Positions 7,879 through 16,742 of a stretch of DNA of 64,000 bases are shown piece by piece. The first letter of the stretch is position 1; each line of letters begins with the position of its first letter. The notes beneath the pieces are model-generated. The model searched no databases. It saw nothing but the letters and a program-made list of their open reading frames with translations, and was not told the DNA's origin. The DNA lies in NCBI RefSeq assembly GCF_001187505.1, contig NZ_CP012150.1, forward strand, positions 5,366,048 to 5,430,047. The letters are read 5' to 3'. This DNA is from Mycolicibacterium goodii (GTDB taxonomy: Bacteria; Actinomycetota; Actinomycetes; Mycobacteriales; Mycobacteriaceae). The position numbers and the translations under genes were made by a program.

Positions 7879-8666
7879 CAGTTGGCTCCGTTCGTGTCGT
7901 CGAGAATGGCCACGGCGCGGGTCCAACCCGCCGAGGCCGCATGGATTTTCACCGGGAAGCAGGCGATGGTGAATCCGTGGTCGGGCAGTTGGTCGAGGTG
8001 GCGCAGCTTTTCGATCTGGCAGTACTCGGTGCGCCTGCCGGCTTTGTGGCCTTCCCAGATGATCGAGGCGTCACGGTCGCGGGCATACCGCTCGGCGACG
8101 TAGGAGAAGGGTGCATCCCAGCTCCAGGCATCCGTGCCGACCACCCGCACGCCGCGGTCGCACAGCCACAGGGTCGCCTCGCGCCCCAGGCCGCACCCGC
8201 TCTGCGGATACTCGGGCGTGCCGAACTTGGCACCCGCCGAGGTGTTGACCACCACGATGTCGAACGGCTTGAGCTCATACCCGATGCGCTGAAGTTCGCG
8301 TTCGATGTCGGCGGCGGTCGCGACGTAGCCGTCGTCGAAATGCCGGAAGTCGAGCTTCACACCGGGGCGCAGAAACCAGTCGAGCGGCATCTCGTCGATC
8401 GTGCGCGGCCGGCTGCCGTCCTCCATCATCGACGAGTAGTGCCACGGTGCGTCGACATGCGTGCCGTTGTGGGTCGACAGGTGAACGGTTTCCAATGCGA
8501 ACGCCTCGGCGTTCGGCAACTCTTCGGGCTGCAGTCCGTCGTATCGCCGCTGCAGCATCGGCAACGTGTCCTGGTGGCTGGTGTACTCGATGGAGAACTC
8601 ATAGCCCGGCGGATCGGCCGGGACGTCGTTCTCCAGGGACATCGATATGTCGATGAACCGGGTCAT
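7878..8666 (-). CDS. Cyclase-family (kynurenine formamidase-like) metal hydrolase
   Basis: 262-aa protein of the Cyclase family (PF04199), which includes bacterial kynurenine formamidase, isatin hydrolase and polyketide cyclases. The metal-binding signature HxGTHxDxPxH is intact as HNGTHVDAPWHY near residue 66. These enzymes open or close rings with a bound divalent metal. The ATG at 8666 is preferred over a TTG four codons earlier because GGAG is placed six bases before it. It is the first gene of the operon and is directly coupled to the oxocamphor-hydrolase-like gene. The substrate is not evident; isatin- or formamide-type rings are possible. Confidence 0.8.
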   Translation of the reverse strand: MTRFIDISMSLENDVPADPPGYEFSIEYTSHQDTLPMLQRRYDGLQPEELPNAEAFALETVHLSTHNGTHVDAPWHYSSMMEDGSRPRTIDEMPLDWFLRPGVKLDFRHFDDGYVATAADIERELQRIGYELKPFDIVVVNTSAGAKFGTPEYPQSGCGLGREATLWLCDRGVRVVGTDAWSWDAPFSYVAERYARDRDASIIWEGHKAGRRTEYCQIEKLRHLDQLPDHGFTIACFPVKIHAASAGWTRAVAILDDTNGAN

Positions 8667-8726
8667 CGAAGACTCCAATTCCGCATCGGATGTGATGCGT
8701 CGAAGGCGAAAAACTATCTGTGGCGC

Positions 8727-8764
8727 AAGTTACCAACGCCAGAAAACCAGGGTCAAACGTTTGA
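8727..8764 (-). promoter_or_regulatory. Promoter and palindromic operator of the catabolic operon
   Basis: On the minus strand TTGACC (8751–8756) and TAACTT (8727–8732) form a -35/-10 pair with an 18-base spacer, about 60 bases before the cyclase start. The -35 box lies inside a perfect 12-bp palindrome TCAAACGTTTGA (8753–8764), which is well placed for a repressor. No regulator gene is adjacent. Confidence 0.5.
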
Positions 8765-8817
8765 TATCAAGGCTGCGATGGCCGCGCCACCCGGCGCAGC
8801 ACGCCGCCAGAGCCCGG

Positions 8818-9204
8818 TCAGAACAGAAGGCCGAGCAGCACGGACACCACGGCGAGCAACGGGAACGCGCCCTGGGTGAGCGCGGCCCGTGTCTTGTCCG
8901 GGGAACTGAGCAGCAGCACCGCGGCCGCCGCCAGCATCGAACCGGCGCCCGCCAGTATCAGCGCGACACCAACAGCGTTGTGCCCCAATACCATCGAGAT
9001 GATTCCCACGGCCGTCACGACGGCGAGGAACAGGTTGTAGAAGCCCTGGTTGAACGCGAGTTCCCGGGTGGCCTCGGCCTCTTCTGCGGTGGTGCCGAAG
9101 GTCGCGCGGGTGCGCGGCGACGTCCAGGTCAACGACTCCATGACGAAGATGTAGACGTGCAACAGCGCGGCGAGTGCGGCGAATATCGAACCAGCGACGG
9201 TCAC
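8818..9204 (-). CDS. DUF1304 integral membrane protein
   Basis: 128-aa protein with four predicted membrane segments (about residues 3–22, 52–73, 78–98 and 110–128), matching the DUF1304 family in length and in the NQGFYNLFLA motif after the first loop. The function of the family is unknown. The GTG start lies five bases after the ruvB stop, so it is probably the last cistron of the ruvCAB transcript, an arrangement that may just reflect read-through. Confidence 0.8.
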   Translation of the reverse strand: MTVAGSIFAALAALLHVYIFVMESLTWTSPRTRATFGTTAEEAEATRELAFNQGFYNLFLAVVTAVGIISMVLGHNAVGVALILAGAGSMLAAAAVLLLSSPDKTRAALTQGAFPLLAVVSVLLGLLF

Positions 9205-9209
9205 GGTCG

Positions 9210-10268
9210 TCAGTCAAACAGTCCGGCCTGACCGATCCCTGTGACCGGGGGCTGTAGTCCGAGATGTGTCCAGGCCAGCGGTGTGGCGACCCGACCGCGC
9301 GGGGTCCGCGCGATCATTCCGGCGCGCACCAGGAACGGTTCACACACCTCTTCGACCGTGGTGGCCTCCTCCCCGACGGCGACCGCGAGCGTCGAGACAC
9401 CGACCGGGCCGCCGTTGAAGCTGCGGGTCAACGCCGAGAGCACCGCGCGGTCGAGGCGGTCGAGGCCGAGTTCGTCGACGTCGTAGACCTCGAGCGCGGA
9501 TTTCGCGATGTCGCGGGTGATGATGCCGTCGGCGCGGACCTCGGCGAAGTCACGCACCCGGCGCAGCAACCGGTTGGCGATACGTGGCGTGCCGCGCGAG
9601 CGGCGCGCGATCTCGGCACCGGCCTCGGCCCCGAGTTCGATGCCGAGGATTCCGGCCGAGCGGGCCAGCACGCGTTCGAGTTCGGCCGGTTCGTAGAAGT
9701 CCATGTGCGCGGTGAAGCCGAAGCGGTCGCGCAGCGGACCGGTCAACGCGCCCGACCGGGTGGTGGCACCCACGAGCGTGAACGGTGCGACCTCCAACGG
9801 AATCGACGTCGCCCCAGGGCCTTTGCCGACGACGACGTCGACGCGGAAGTCCTCCATCGCGAGGTAGAGCATCTCCTCGGCGGGCCGCGCGATGCGGTGG
9901 ATCTCGTCGATGAACAGCACATCGTGCTCGACGAGGTTGGACAGCATCGCCGCGAGGTCACCGGCGCGTTCCAGCGCGGGCCCGGACGTGACCCGCAGCG
10001 ACGACCCGAGTTCGGCCGCGATGATCATCGCCAGCGAGGTCTTCCCCAGCCCGGGCGGACCCGACAGCAGGATGTGATCGGGGGTACCGCCGCGCCTCTT
10101 GGCGCCCTCCAGCACCAGTTGCAGCTGTTCACGCACGCGCGGCTGCCCGATGAACTCGCCCAGCGACCGCGGCCGCAGGCTGGCGTCGATATCGCCCTCG
10201 CCGACGGTCAGCGCCGGGGAGACCGCGCGTTCCTCGATGTCGTCGGCGTCGTCCTCGAACCGGCCCAT
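9210..10268 (-). CDS. ruvB: Holliday junction branch-migration ATPase RuvB
   Basis: 352-aa AAA+ motor that drives branch migration of Holliday junctions with RuvA. Walker [10 protein letters not shown] near residue 74, Walker B LFIDEIHR near 126, sensor-1 GATTRSG near 176 and the winged-helix C-terminus ([15 protein letters not shown]) are all present. It starts two bases after the ruvA stop. Length and motifs are normal. Confidence 0.98.
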   Translation of the reverse strand: MGRFEDDADDIEERAVSPALTVGEGDIDASLRPRSLGEFIGQPRVREQLQLVLEGAKRRGGTPDHILLSGPPGLGKTSLAMIIAAELGSSLRVTSGPALERAGDLAAMLSNLVEHDVLFIDEIHRIARPAEEMLYLAMEDFRVDVVVGKGPGATSIPLEVAPFTLVGATTRSGALTGPLRDRFGFTAHMDFYEPAELERVLARSAGILGIELGAEAGAEIARRSRGTPRIANRLLRRVRDFAEVRADGIITRDIAKSALEVYDVDELGLDRLDRAVLSALTRSFNGGPVGVSTLAVAVGEEATTVEEVCEPFLVRAGMIARTPRGRVATPLAWTHLGLQPPVTGIGQAGLFD

Positions 10269-10270
10269 GG

Positions 10271-10858
10271 CTACTTCTTACCCAACATGGACAGCGCCGC
10301 ACGCAGCGCGGACGATGTGGTGGCCTCCGGATCGTTGGCGAGCACCTTGTCGGTGGCCTCTTCGGCCTGTTTGGCGGCGAAGCCAAGACCCACAAGGGCT
10401 TCCACCACCGGACCGCGGATCGCGTGACCGCCTGCGACCGCGCCGCCGCCGGGCGTGACGGGTCCGATCTTGTCGCGCAGTTCGAGCACCATGCGCTCGG
10501 CGCCGCGCTTGCCGATACCCGGCACCCGGGTCAGCGCGGTGACGTCACCGTCGGCGAGGGCCTGCCGCAGCGCCTGCGGGTCGTGGACGGCCAGCGTCGC
10601 CAGCGCGATCTTCGGTCCGACGCCGGACACCCCGAGCAGGGTGAGGAACAGGTCCCTGGCGTCGCCGTCGGCGAACCCGTACAGCGTCATGGAGTCCTCG
10701 CGCACGATCATCGCGGTGATCAACCGGGCCTCGGTGCCGCGCCGCAGCGTCGCGAGCGTCGACGGCGTGGCCATGACCTTGTAGCCCACGCCCGCCGCCT
10801 CGATCACGGCGTGATCGAGCGCGATGTCGATGACCTCACCGCGCACCGACGCGATCAT
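10271..10858 (-). CDS. ruvA: Holliday junction DNA-binding protein RuvA
   Basis: 195-aa tetrameric junction-binding protein. The N-terminal OB domain ([20 protein letters not shown]), two helix-hairpin-helix motifs ([16 protein letters not shown] near 70 and [15 protein letters not shown] near 110) and the C-terminal RuvB-binding domain ([16 protein letters not shown]) follow in normal order. The ATG overlaps the ruvC stop by four bases. Confidence 0.98.
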   Translation of the reverse strand: MIASVRGEVIDIALDHAVIEAAGVGYKVMATPSTLATLRRGTEARLITAMIVREDSMTLYGFADGDARDLFLTLLGVSGVGPKIALATLAVHDPQALRQALADGDVTALTRVPGIGKRGAERMVLELRDKIGPVTPGGGAVAGGHAIRGPVVEALVGLGFAAKQAEEATDKVLANDPEATTSSALRAALSMLGKK

Positions 10859-11412
10859 GCCCGGGCCGCCTTGATCTTCGCCTGGAACTTGCGCCGTTGC
10901 TCCTCGGCCATCGCCTCGGCGGCCGCCATCCGGGCGATCATCGGGGCGCGCCAGCAGTGACAGATCGCCAGCGCGAGCGCGTCCGCGGCGTCCGCGGGTG
11001 TCGGTTTGGCTTGCAGTGCAAGGATTCTGGTGACCATCTCGGTCACCTGGGACTTGTCGGCCCTGCCGCTGCCGGTGACCGCGGCCTTGACCTCCGAGGG
11101 CGTGTGGAAGTGCACCTCGATATCGCGTCTGGCCGCCGCCAGCGCGATCACGCCGCCGGCCTGCGCGGTGCCCATCGCGGTGTTGGCGTTCTGGTTGGCG
11201 AACACGCGCTCGATGGCGATCACGTCGGGGCGGTGGGTGTCCATCCAGTGCTCGGCGGCCTCGCTGATCGTCAGCAGCCGTTTCTGCAGCGGTGTGTCGG
11301 CGGGCGTGCGCACCACGTCCACATCCAGCGCGATGACCTGCCTACCCTTGCCGCTCTCGATCATCGACAGACCACAGCGCGTCAGCCCGGGATCGACTCC
11401 CATCACCCGCAC
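10855..11412 (-). CDS. ruvC: Holliday junction resolvase RuvC
   Basis: 185-aa endonuclease that resolves Holliday junctions. The RNase H-like active site is visible: first Asp in [10 protein letters not shown] near residue 7, Glu in [11 protein letters not shown] near 68, and the C-terminal Asp in [11 protein letters not shown] near 145. The GTG at 11412 is chosen because GAAGGGA lies five bases upstream and the protein then begins VRVMGVDPG, matching mycobacterial orthologues; a TTG/ATG further up would give a 16-residue tail across the promoter. It is the first gene of ruvCAB and is under a LexA box. Confidence 0.96.
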   Translation of the reverse strand: MRVMGVDPGLTRCGLSMIESGKGRQVIALDVDVVRTPADTPLQKRLLTISEAAEHWMDTHRPDVIAIERVFANQNANTAMGTAQAGGVIALAAARRDIEVHFHTPSEVKAAVTGSGRADKSQVTEMVTRILALQAKPTPADAADALALAICHCWRAPMIARMAAAEAMAEEQRRKFQAKIKAARA

Positions 11413-11426
11413 GCGAATCCCTTCGT

Positions 11427-11449
11427 CAGAACATCTGTTCGAGAGCCTA
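11427..11449 (-). promoter_or_regulatory. LexA (SOS) box and -10 of ruvCAB
   Basis: The minus strand reads TCGAAC-AGAT-GTTCTG (11442–11427), 10 of 12 matches to the mycobacterial SOS consensus TCGAACnnnnGTTCGA. A -10-like TAGGCT occupies 11449–11444 directly before it, so LexA would cover the transcription start. LexA control of ruvC is established in mycobacteria. Confidence 0.8.
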
Positions 11450-11485
11450 GCGTGCCGCACCGTCGGCCCCGGGCAGGGACACGCG

Positions 11486-11803
11486 TCAGATGGTGTACTG
11501 CCCCGACCGCCAACCGCCCGCCAGCTGCTCGGTCAGCTCGGCGATCCGCCGGCGCGAGCGGTACCAGCCCCGCACCAGTTCGGTGTCGACGGGCGTGCCG
11601 TCGCGTTCGATGCGGATCTTCCACCGGGCCCCGAGGAACTTCGCGGCGAGCCAGAACGGCCACCCGAGCGCGCACAGGGCGATCAACAGGAAACCGAGGC
11701 TGTCGAAGATCGCGTTCTCGATCACGGCGGTCACGCTGGGGAACGGCCACCAGCGCCGGTACACCGACCATTGCGTGCCGTGCGGGTCTGTCACCTCTGC
11801 CAC
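11486..11803 (-). CDS. Conserved hypothetical membrane protein
   Basis: 105-aa protein with one or two hydrophobic segments (about residues 32–52, [16 protein letters not shown]), followed by a basic cytoplasmic part ([19 protein letters not shown]) and a C-terminal [11 protein letters not shown] do not recognise the family. The GTG start faces the VOC gene across 57 bases, and the stop lies 73 bases before ruvC, in the same direction. It has normal codon use and is probably a real mycobacterial gene. Confidence 0.65.
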   Translation of the reverse strand: MAEVTDPHGTQWSVYRRWWPFPSVTAVIENAIFDSLGFLLIALCALGWPFWLAAKFLGARWKIRIERDGTPVDTELVRGWYRSRRRIAELTEQLAGGWRSGQYTI

Positions 11804-11860
11804 GCGACAAACGTAATGTCAGAACCACGATCGAGAGACAAGACGCGCGAAAGGTGACCG

Positions 11861-12292
11861 GTGACCGTTCTGGACTCCCCCATCCCCCGTTTCCATCTGG
11901 CCATGCCCGTCGACGACCTCGACGCGGCGCGGCGCTTCTACGGCGAGGTCCTCGGACTGCCGCAGGGCCGAAGCTCCGAGCGCTGGATCGACTGGAACCT
12001 ACACGGGCACCAGGTGGTCACCCATCTGGCGCCGGAGCGGGCGCGGCAGGTGCACAACCCGGTCGACGGGCACGACGTGCCGGTGCCGCACTTCGGACTG
12101 ATTCTCACCGTCGAGGCGTTTCACGCACTAGCCGACCGGCTTCGTGCCGCCGACGCCACGTTCGTCATCGAACCGTACGTGCGGTTCGAGGGCGAGACCG
12201 GTGAGCAGTGGACGATGTTCCTGCTCGACCCGGCGGGCAACGCCCTTGAGTTCAAGGCGTTCGCCGATGATTCGCAGGTTTTCGCGGTCTAG
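11861..12292 (+). CDS. VOC-family (glyoxalase/dioxygenase-like) protein
   Basis: 143-aa single-module vicinal-oxygen-chelate protein with two beta-alpha-beta-beta-beta units. [20 protein letters not shown] begins the first unit, [19 protein letters not shown] the second, and [13 protein letters not shown] is the typical end carrying the metal-ligand glutamate. Candidate metal ligands are H12, H66 or H77 and the final E. The family includes glyoxalase I, extradiol dioxygenases and resistance proteins; the substrate cannot be assigned. The GTG start follows AAAGG. The stop overlaps the ribosome site of the next gene, so the two form an operon. Confidence 0.8.
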   Translation: MTVLDSPIPRFHLAMPVDDLDAARRFYGEVLGLPQGRSSERWIDWNLHGHQVVTHLAPERARQVHNPVDGHDVPVPHFGLILTVEAFHALADRLRAADATFVIEPYVRFEGETGEQWTMFLLDPAGNALEFKAFADDSQVFAV

Positions 12293-12303
12293 GAGGTAGG
12301 AAA

Positions 12304-12954
12304 TTGCGCGTGGTGATCGCCGGTGGACACGGCAAGATCGCACTCATCCTGGAGCGGCTGCTGGCCGACCGGGGTGACTCGGTGACCGGGCTGATCCGCA
12401 ATCCGGACCACACGGCCGACCTGACGACCGCGGGCGCCGAGGCCGTGGTGCTGGATCTGGAGCGGGCCTCGGTCGCCGAGGTGGCCGACGCGGTGCGCGG
12501 CGCCGACGCCGTGGTGTTCGCCGCGGGTGCGGGGCCGGGCAGCGGAGCGGCCCGCAAGCAGACCGTCGACCGCGACGCGGCGATCCTGCTGGCCGACGCC
12601 GCGGAAGCCGCCGGGGTGGACCGGTATGTGATGGTGTCGGCGCTCGCCGCCGATGACCGCTCGCTCGACGACAACTACGACGAGGTGTTCCGGGCGTACA
12701 TGCACGCCAAGTCCGAGGCCGACGCGAACGTGCGGGCGCGGGCCGGTCTGCGGAGCACGATCGTGCGCCCGGGTGGGCTCACCGACGACGCGGGCAGCGG
12801 CCTGGTGCGCATCGCCGAGTCCACCGGACGCGGCACCGTGCCGCGTGAGGACGTCGCGCGGGTGCTGCTGGCGGTGCTGGACGCGCCGCACACCGCGGGC
12901 CGCACGTTCGAGCTGGTCTCGGGTGACACCCCGATCGCCGAGGCGTTGGCCTAG
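12304..12954 (+). CDS. NAD(P)-binding atypical SDR (YhfK/NmrA-like)
   Basis: 216-aa Rossmann protein. The nucleotide-binding motif is VVIAGGHGKIALIL at residues 3–16, of the GxxGxxG type used by atypical SDRs. Other family blocks are VVLDLERASVAEVADAV, VVFAAGAGPGSG near 75 and YVMVSALAAD near 108. It starts with TTG at 12304, supported by a strong AGGAGG at 12291–12296, seven bases away and overlapping the VOC stop. The protein ends with FELVSGDTPIAEAL, a usual end for this group. Probably a cytosolic NAD(P)H oxidoreductase or sugar-epimerase relative of unknown substrate. Confidence 0.8.
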   Translation: MRVVIAGGHGKIALILERLLADRGDSVTGLIRNPDHTADLTTAGAEAVVLDLERASVAEVADAVRGADAVVFAAGAGPGSGAARKQTVDRDAAILLADAAEAAGVDRYVMVSALAADDRSLDDNYDEVFRAYMHAKSEADANVRARAGLRSTIVRPGGLTDDAGSGLVRIAESTGRGTVPREDVARVLLAVLDAPHTAGRTFELVSGDTPIAEALA

Positions 12955-12970
12955 ACGGTATGGGTGGCGG

Positions 12971-13726
12971 TCACTCCTCGTCGAGCTGGGCGGCGACGTC
13001 GTCGGGGATGTCCATGTTGGTGTAGACGTCCTGGACGTCGTCGCTGTCTTCCAGCGCGTCGACCAGCTTGAGCACCTTGCGTGCCCCTTCGAGGTCCACC
13101 GGCACGGTCACCGATGGCTGGAAGCTGGCGTCGGCCGAGTCGTAGTCGATGCCGGCCTCCTGCAGCGCGGTGCGGACCGCGACCAGGTCGGACGGTTCGG
13201 AGATGATCTCGAACGAGTCGCCGAGGTCGTTGACTTCCTCGGCCCCGGCCTCGAGCACCGCCATCAGGACGTCGTCCTCGGTCAGGCCGTTCTTCTCCAG
13301 GGTCACCACACCCTTGCGGGAGAACAGGTAGGCCACCGAACCGGGGTCGGCCATGTTGCCGCCGTTGCGGGTCATCGCGACCCGGACCTCGCCCGCGGCG
13401 CGGTTGCGGTTGTCGGTGAGGCACTCGACGAGCACCGCGACACCGTTGGGGCCGTAACCCTCGTAGGTGATGTTCTGCCAGTCGGCGCCGCCTGCCTCTT
13501 CACCGGCACCACGCTTGCGGGCCCGCTCGATGTTGTCGTTGGGCACCGAGCTCTTCTTGGCCTTCTGGATGGCGTCGTACAGCGTCGGGTTACCACCGGG
13601 ATCACCGCCGCCGACGCGCGCCGCGACCTCGATGTTCTTGATCAGCTTGGCGAACATCTTGCCGCGCTTGGCATCGATGACGGCCTTCTTGTGCTTGGTG
13701 GTGGCCCACTTGGAATGGCCGCTCAT
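12971..13726 (-). CDS. YebC/PmpR-family protein
   Basis: 251-aa cytosolic protein with the diagnostic N-terminus [20 protein letters not shown] and the block [22 protein letters not shown] near residue 100. YebC proteins act as transcription regulators (PmpR, RuvC-region regulators) and, in more recent work on some bacteria, as ribosome-associated factors helping at proline stretches. It lies convergent to the SDR gene. In mycobacteria it is found next to the pdxT/tesB/pdxS cluster, as here. Confidence 0.95.
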   Translation of the reverse strand: MSGHSKWATTKHKKAVIDAKRGKMFAKLIKNIEVAARVGGGDPGGNPTLYDAIQKAKKSSVPNDNIERARKRGAGEEAGGADWQNITYEGYGPNGVAVLVECLTDNRNRAAGEVRVAMTRNGGNMADPGSVAYLFSRKGVVTLEKNGLTEDDVLMAVLEAGAEEVNDLGDSFEIISEPSDLVAVRTALQEAGIDYDSADASFQPSVTVPVDLEGARKVLKLVDALEDSDDVQDVYTNMDIPDDVAAQLDEE

Positions 13727-13790
13727 GCAGGTACGCCCTCTTTCCTGGTCGAACTCCGGCAGTCCAGTCTACTTGGGCGGTCAGGCGGTG

Positions 13791-14279
13791 CTATGGCCCC
13801 GCCCAGAGCGGGATCGGATCGTCGGGGTGATCGAGCACCTGGATCTGCCGCGCCGGTTCGATCACCGCGGTGCGTGGTACCAGCGTCACCGCAGCCATCC
13901 GGTCACCGTCGATCTCGAGCGTCGCCACGACGACCGCGGCGTCGGTGAGAGCGGCAGCCGCCGGTGAGCGGCTGTCGACGGAGATTCCGGTGTCCTCGAC
14001 GGCGACGACGACGGCGGTCCGGGTCCGGCGGCCCGCGAGGATCGATGCCTGCTCGTGGCGGCGCACCGCGGTCATGGCGAGTCGCTCTCGGTCGACCCGC
14101 TGCGCGAAGGCGTCGGCGCGCAGGAGCGTGCGCATGAACCACCGGCTCATCCGCTCCGTCGTGGTCAGAGCCGACGCGACATCGAGCCCGGACGGTGTGT
14201 ACGTCCACTCTCTCGGGAGCCAGGCGCCCTCCCCCGGCGCCTTCCAGTAGTACTTGCCACCGCTGACGTAGCGCCCCAT
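13791..14279 (-). CDS. Hypothetical protein between pdxT and yebC
   Basis: 162-aa protein I do not recognise. It begins MGRYVSGGKYYWKAPGEGAW, has a helical RMSRWFMRTLLRADAFAQR segment and a C-terminal half of beta-type repeats (TAVVVAVEDTGISV, AAVVVATLEIDG) ending in PIPLWAGP. No signal peptide or membrane segment is seen. The start may instead be a GTG at 14285 that overlaps the pdxT stop (TAGTG), which would couple it to pdxT. As I recall, the M. tuberculosis order lacks an insertion here, so this gene may be lineage-specific. Confidence 0.6.
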   Translation of the reverse strand: MGRYVSGGKYYWKAPGEGAWLPREWTYTPSGLDVASALTTTERMSRWFMRTLLRADAFAQRVDRERLAMTAVRRHEQASILAGRRTRTAVVVAVEDTGISVDSRSPAAAALTDAAVVVATLEIDGDRMAAVTLVPRTAVIEPARQIQVLDHPDDPIPLWAGP

Positions 14280-14284
14280 GTGCA

Positions 14285-14866
14285 CTACAGCGAGTCGACG
14301 AACAGCTTGTGGACGCGCCGGTCGCCGGTCACCTCGGGGTGGAACGCCGTCGCGAGCATCGGGCCCTGGCGCACCGCGACGATGTGGCCGTCGGCCCGCG
14401 CGAGCACCTCGACATCGCTGCCGACGCGCTCCACCCAGGGCGCCCGGATGAACACCGCGTGCACGGGCTCGTCGAGCCCGACGAAATCGATGTCGCCTTC
14501 GAAGGAATCGACCTGACGGCCGAATGCGTTGCGCCGCACCGTCATATCGATGCCCTTGAGCGGCAGCGCGGCCCGGCCCGGCACGCCCGCGTCGGCGATG
14601 TCGGTGGCCAGCAGGATCATTCCCGCGCACGATCCGTAGCACGGCATACCTTCGGCGATACGCGCGCGCAACGGTTCGAGCAGGTCGAACTCGCGCAGCA
14701 GGTGGCTCATCGCGGTGGACTCCCCACCGGGGATCACCAGCGCGTCGACGGTCTGCAGTTCGGACAGCCGCCGCACGGTCGACGCCTCGGCGCCGGCCTC
14801 GCGCAACGCCGCCAGATGTTCGCGGGTGTCGCCTTGCAGTGCGAGGACGCCCACGTGGGCGGTCAT
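14285..14866 (-). CDS. pdxT: PLP synthase glutaminase subunit PdxT
   Basis: 193-aa class-I glutamine amidotransferase that supplies ammonia to PdxS for pyridoxal 5'-phosphate synthesis. Typical blocks are [12 protein letters not shown] at the N-terminus, [11 protein letters not shown] near 44, the nucleophile Cys in [12 protein letters not shown] near 78, and the His/Glu pair in [11 protein letters not shown] near 172. The ATG overlaps the stop of the thioesterase gene by four bases (ATGA). It forms an operon with pdxS and the intervening thioesterase. Confidence 0.96.
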   Translation of the reverse strand: MTAHVGVLALQGDTREHLAALREAGAEASTVRRLSELQTVDALVIPGGESTAMSHLLREFDLLEPLRARIAEGMPCYGSCAGMILLATDIADAGVPGRAALPLKGIDMTVRRNAFGRQVDSFEGDIDFVGLDEPVHAVFIRAPWVERVGSDVEVLARADGHIVAVRQGPMLATAFHPEVTGDRRVHKLFVDSL

Positions 14867-15711
14867 GACGTCTCCTCGGGCGTGAAATTGCGTTTGTAGC
14901 GGGTCAGGCCTTCCTGCATGACCGCGGCCACCAATTCGCCGTACTGGTTGAAGATCCGGCCCTGGGTCAACGCGCGTCCGCCGCACGCCGATGGCGACGA
15001 CTGGTCGTACAGCAGCCATTCGTCGGCGCGGAACGGCCGCATGAACCACATCGCGTGGTCCAGCGACGCGACCATCAGGTGCTTGCGCGCATCGAGGTGG
15101 TTGACCTGGGCCGAGCCGAGCAGCGTCAGATCGCTCATATAGGCCAACGCGCAGATGTGCAGTACGTGATCGTCGGGCAGTGGGTCGCGGTGGCGGAACC
15201 ACACCTGCTGCTGCGAGGCCTTGCCGGGCAGTTTCTGTACCCGGTCCCCCGGCACGATCCGGACGTCCCATTCGTCGAACTGCGCGAAGCCGGCGTCGTC
15301 GAACGCGCCGCCGGACCGGAACCCGGGCAGATCGTCGGGCGGCGGCGCATCAGGCATGGCGTCCTGGTGTTCGATGCCGGTCTGATCGATCTGGAACGAC
15401 GCCGACATGCTGAAGATGGTCTCGCCGTGTTGGATCGCGCTGACCCGGCGGGTGCAGAACGATCCTCCGTCGCGGATGCGTTCGACGATGTAGATCGACG
15501 GCGCCCTGGCGTCACCGGGTCGCAGGAAGTAGCCGTGCAGGGAGTGCACCTGGAATTCGGGGGCGACGGTGCGTACCGCGGACACCAGCGACTGCCCGGC
15601 GACATGGCCGCCGAAGGTTCGCTGCAGAAAGCCGGATTCCGGGCTGAACACCTTCCCGCGGTAGATGTTGACCTCGAGCTGTTCCAGGTCGAGGATCTCT
15701 TCGATCGCCAT
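14863..15711 (-). CDS. tesB2: Acyl-CoA thioesterase II (TesB2)
   Basis: 282-aa double-hotdog thioesterase that hydrolyses acyl-CoA. It starts [16 protein letters not shown], has [17 protein letters not shown] near 33 and [11 protein letters not shown] near 57, and the catalytic Asp in [14 protein letters not shown] near 205 with the Gln in [11 protein letters not shown] near 268. The gene is embedded between pdxS and pdxT as in other mycobacteria, although no functional link to vitamin B6 is known. Confidence 0.93.
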   Translation of the reverse strand: MAIEEILDLEQLEVNIYRGKVFSPESGFLQRTFGGHVAGQSLVSAVRTVAPEFQVHSLHGYFLRPGDARAPSIYIVERIRDGGSFCTRRVSAIQHGETIFSMSASFQIDQTGIEHQDAMPDAPPPDDLPGFRSGGAFDDAGFAQFDEWDVRIVPGDRVQKLPGKASQQQVWFRHRDPLPDDHVLHICALAYMSDLTLLGSAQVNHLDARKHLMVASLDHAMWFMRPFRADEWLLYDQSSPSACGGRALTQGRIFNQYGELVAAVMQEGLTRYKRNFTPEETS

Positions 15712-15754
15712 CGCAGGCTATGGCCGTCTGCTCGTCGCGCAAGCGCTCACCGCG

Positions 15755-16666
15755 TCACCAGCCGCGTTCGGCGAGCCGGTGCGGCTGGGCGATCTCCTCG
15801 ACGTTGATGCCGACCATGGCCTCGCCCAGGCCGCGGGAGACCTTGGCCAGCACATCGGGATCGTCGTAGAACGTGGTGGCCTTGACGATCGCGGCGGCGC
15901 GCTGTTCGGGGTTGCCGGACTTGAAGATGCCCGAACCGACGAACACCCCCTCGGCGCCGAGCTGCATCATCATCGCCGCATCCGCCGGGGTCGCGATGCC
16001 ACCGGCGGTGAACAACGTCACCGGCAGCTTGCCGGCCCGGGCCACCTCGACCACCAGCTCATAGGGCGCCTGCAGCTCCTTGGCAGCCACATACAACTCG
16101 TCCTCGCTCAGCGAGGTCAACCGGCGGATCTCCCCGCCGATCTTGCGCATGTGCGTGGTCGCATTCGACACATCCCCGGTGCCGGCCTCACCCTTGGACC
16201 GGATCATCGCCGCGCCCTCGGTGATCCGCCGCAGCGCCTCACCCAGATTCGTCGCCCCGCACACGAACGGCACGGTGAACTTCCACTTGTCGATGTGATT
16301 GGTGTAGTCGGCCGGGGTGAGCACTTCGGACTCGTCGATGTAGTCCACACCCAACGACTGCAGGATCTGCGCCTCGACGAAATGCCCGATGCGGGCCTTG
16401 GCCATCACCGGGATGGTGACCGCCTCGATGATGCCCGAGACCATGTCCGGATCACTCATCCGCGACACCCCGCCCTGGGCGCGGATGTCGGCAGGCACCC
16501 GCTCCAGCGCCATCACCGCCACCGCGCCGGCGGCCTCGGCGATACGCGCCTGCTCGGGGGTGACCACGTCCATGATCACCCCACCCTTGAGCATCTCGGC
16601 CATCCCGCGCTTCACCCGCGCGGTCCCGGTCTGGTTACTCGAACCGTTTTGCGCCGCGGTTTCCAC
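15755..16666 (-). CDS. pdxS: PLP synthase subunit PdxS
   Basis: 303-aa (beta/alpha)8 barrel that forms PLP from ribose 5-phosphate, glyceraldehyde 3-phosphate and ammonia from PdxT. Conserved blocks include [33 protein letters not shown] carrying the first active-site lysine, and [16 protein letters not shown] carrying the second. The GTG start at 16666 is supported by GGAGGAGA. The 76-base gap upstream is A/T-richer than its surroundings and includes TACACT, a possible -10 box; no MocR-type PdxR gene is adjacent. Confidence 0.97.
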   Translation of the reverse strand: METAAQNGSSNQTGTARVKRGMAEMLKGGVIMDVVTPEQARIAEAAGAVAVMALERVPADIRAQGGVSRMSDPDMVSGIIEAVTIPVMAKARIGHFVEAQILQSLGVDYIDESEVLTPADYTNHIDKWKFTVPFVCGATNLGEALRRITEGAAMIRSKGEAGTGDVSNATTHMRKIGGEIRRLTSLSEDELYVAAKELQAPYELVVEVARAGKLPVTLFTAGGIATPADAAMMMQLGAEGVFVGSGIFKSGNPEQRAAAIVKATTFYDDPDVLAKVSRGLGEAMVGINVEEIAQPHRLAERGW

Positions 16667-16742
16667 TGCTATCTCCTCCGAATTGCTACTAAATCAGTGT
16701 AATCGAGCCGGTAAAACTATTAAATCCGCAGGGCTGGCGCGG

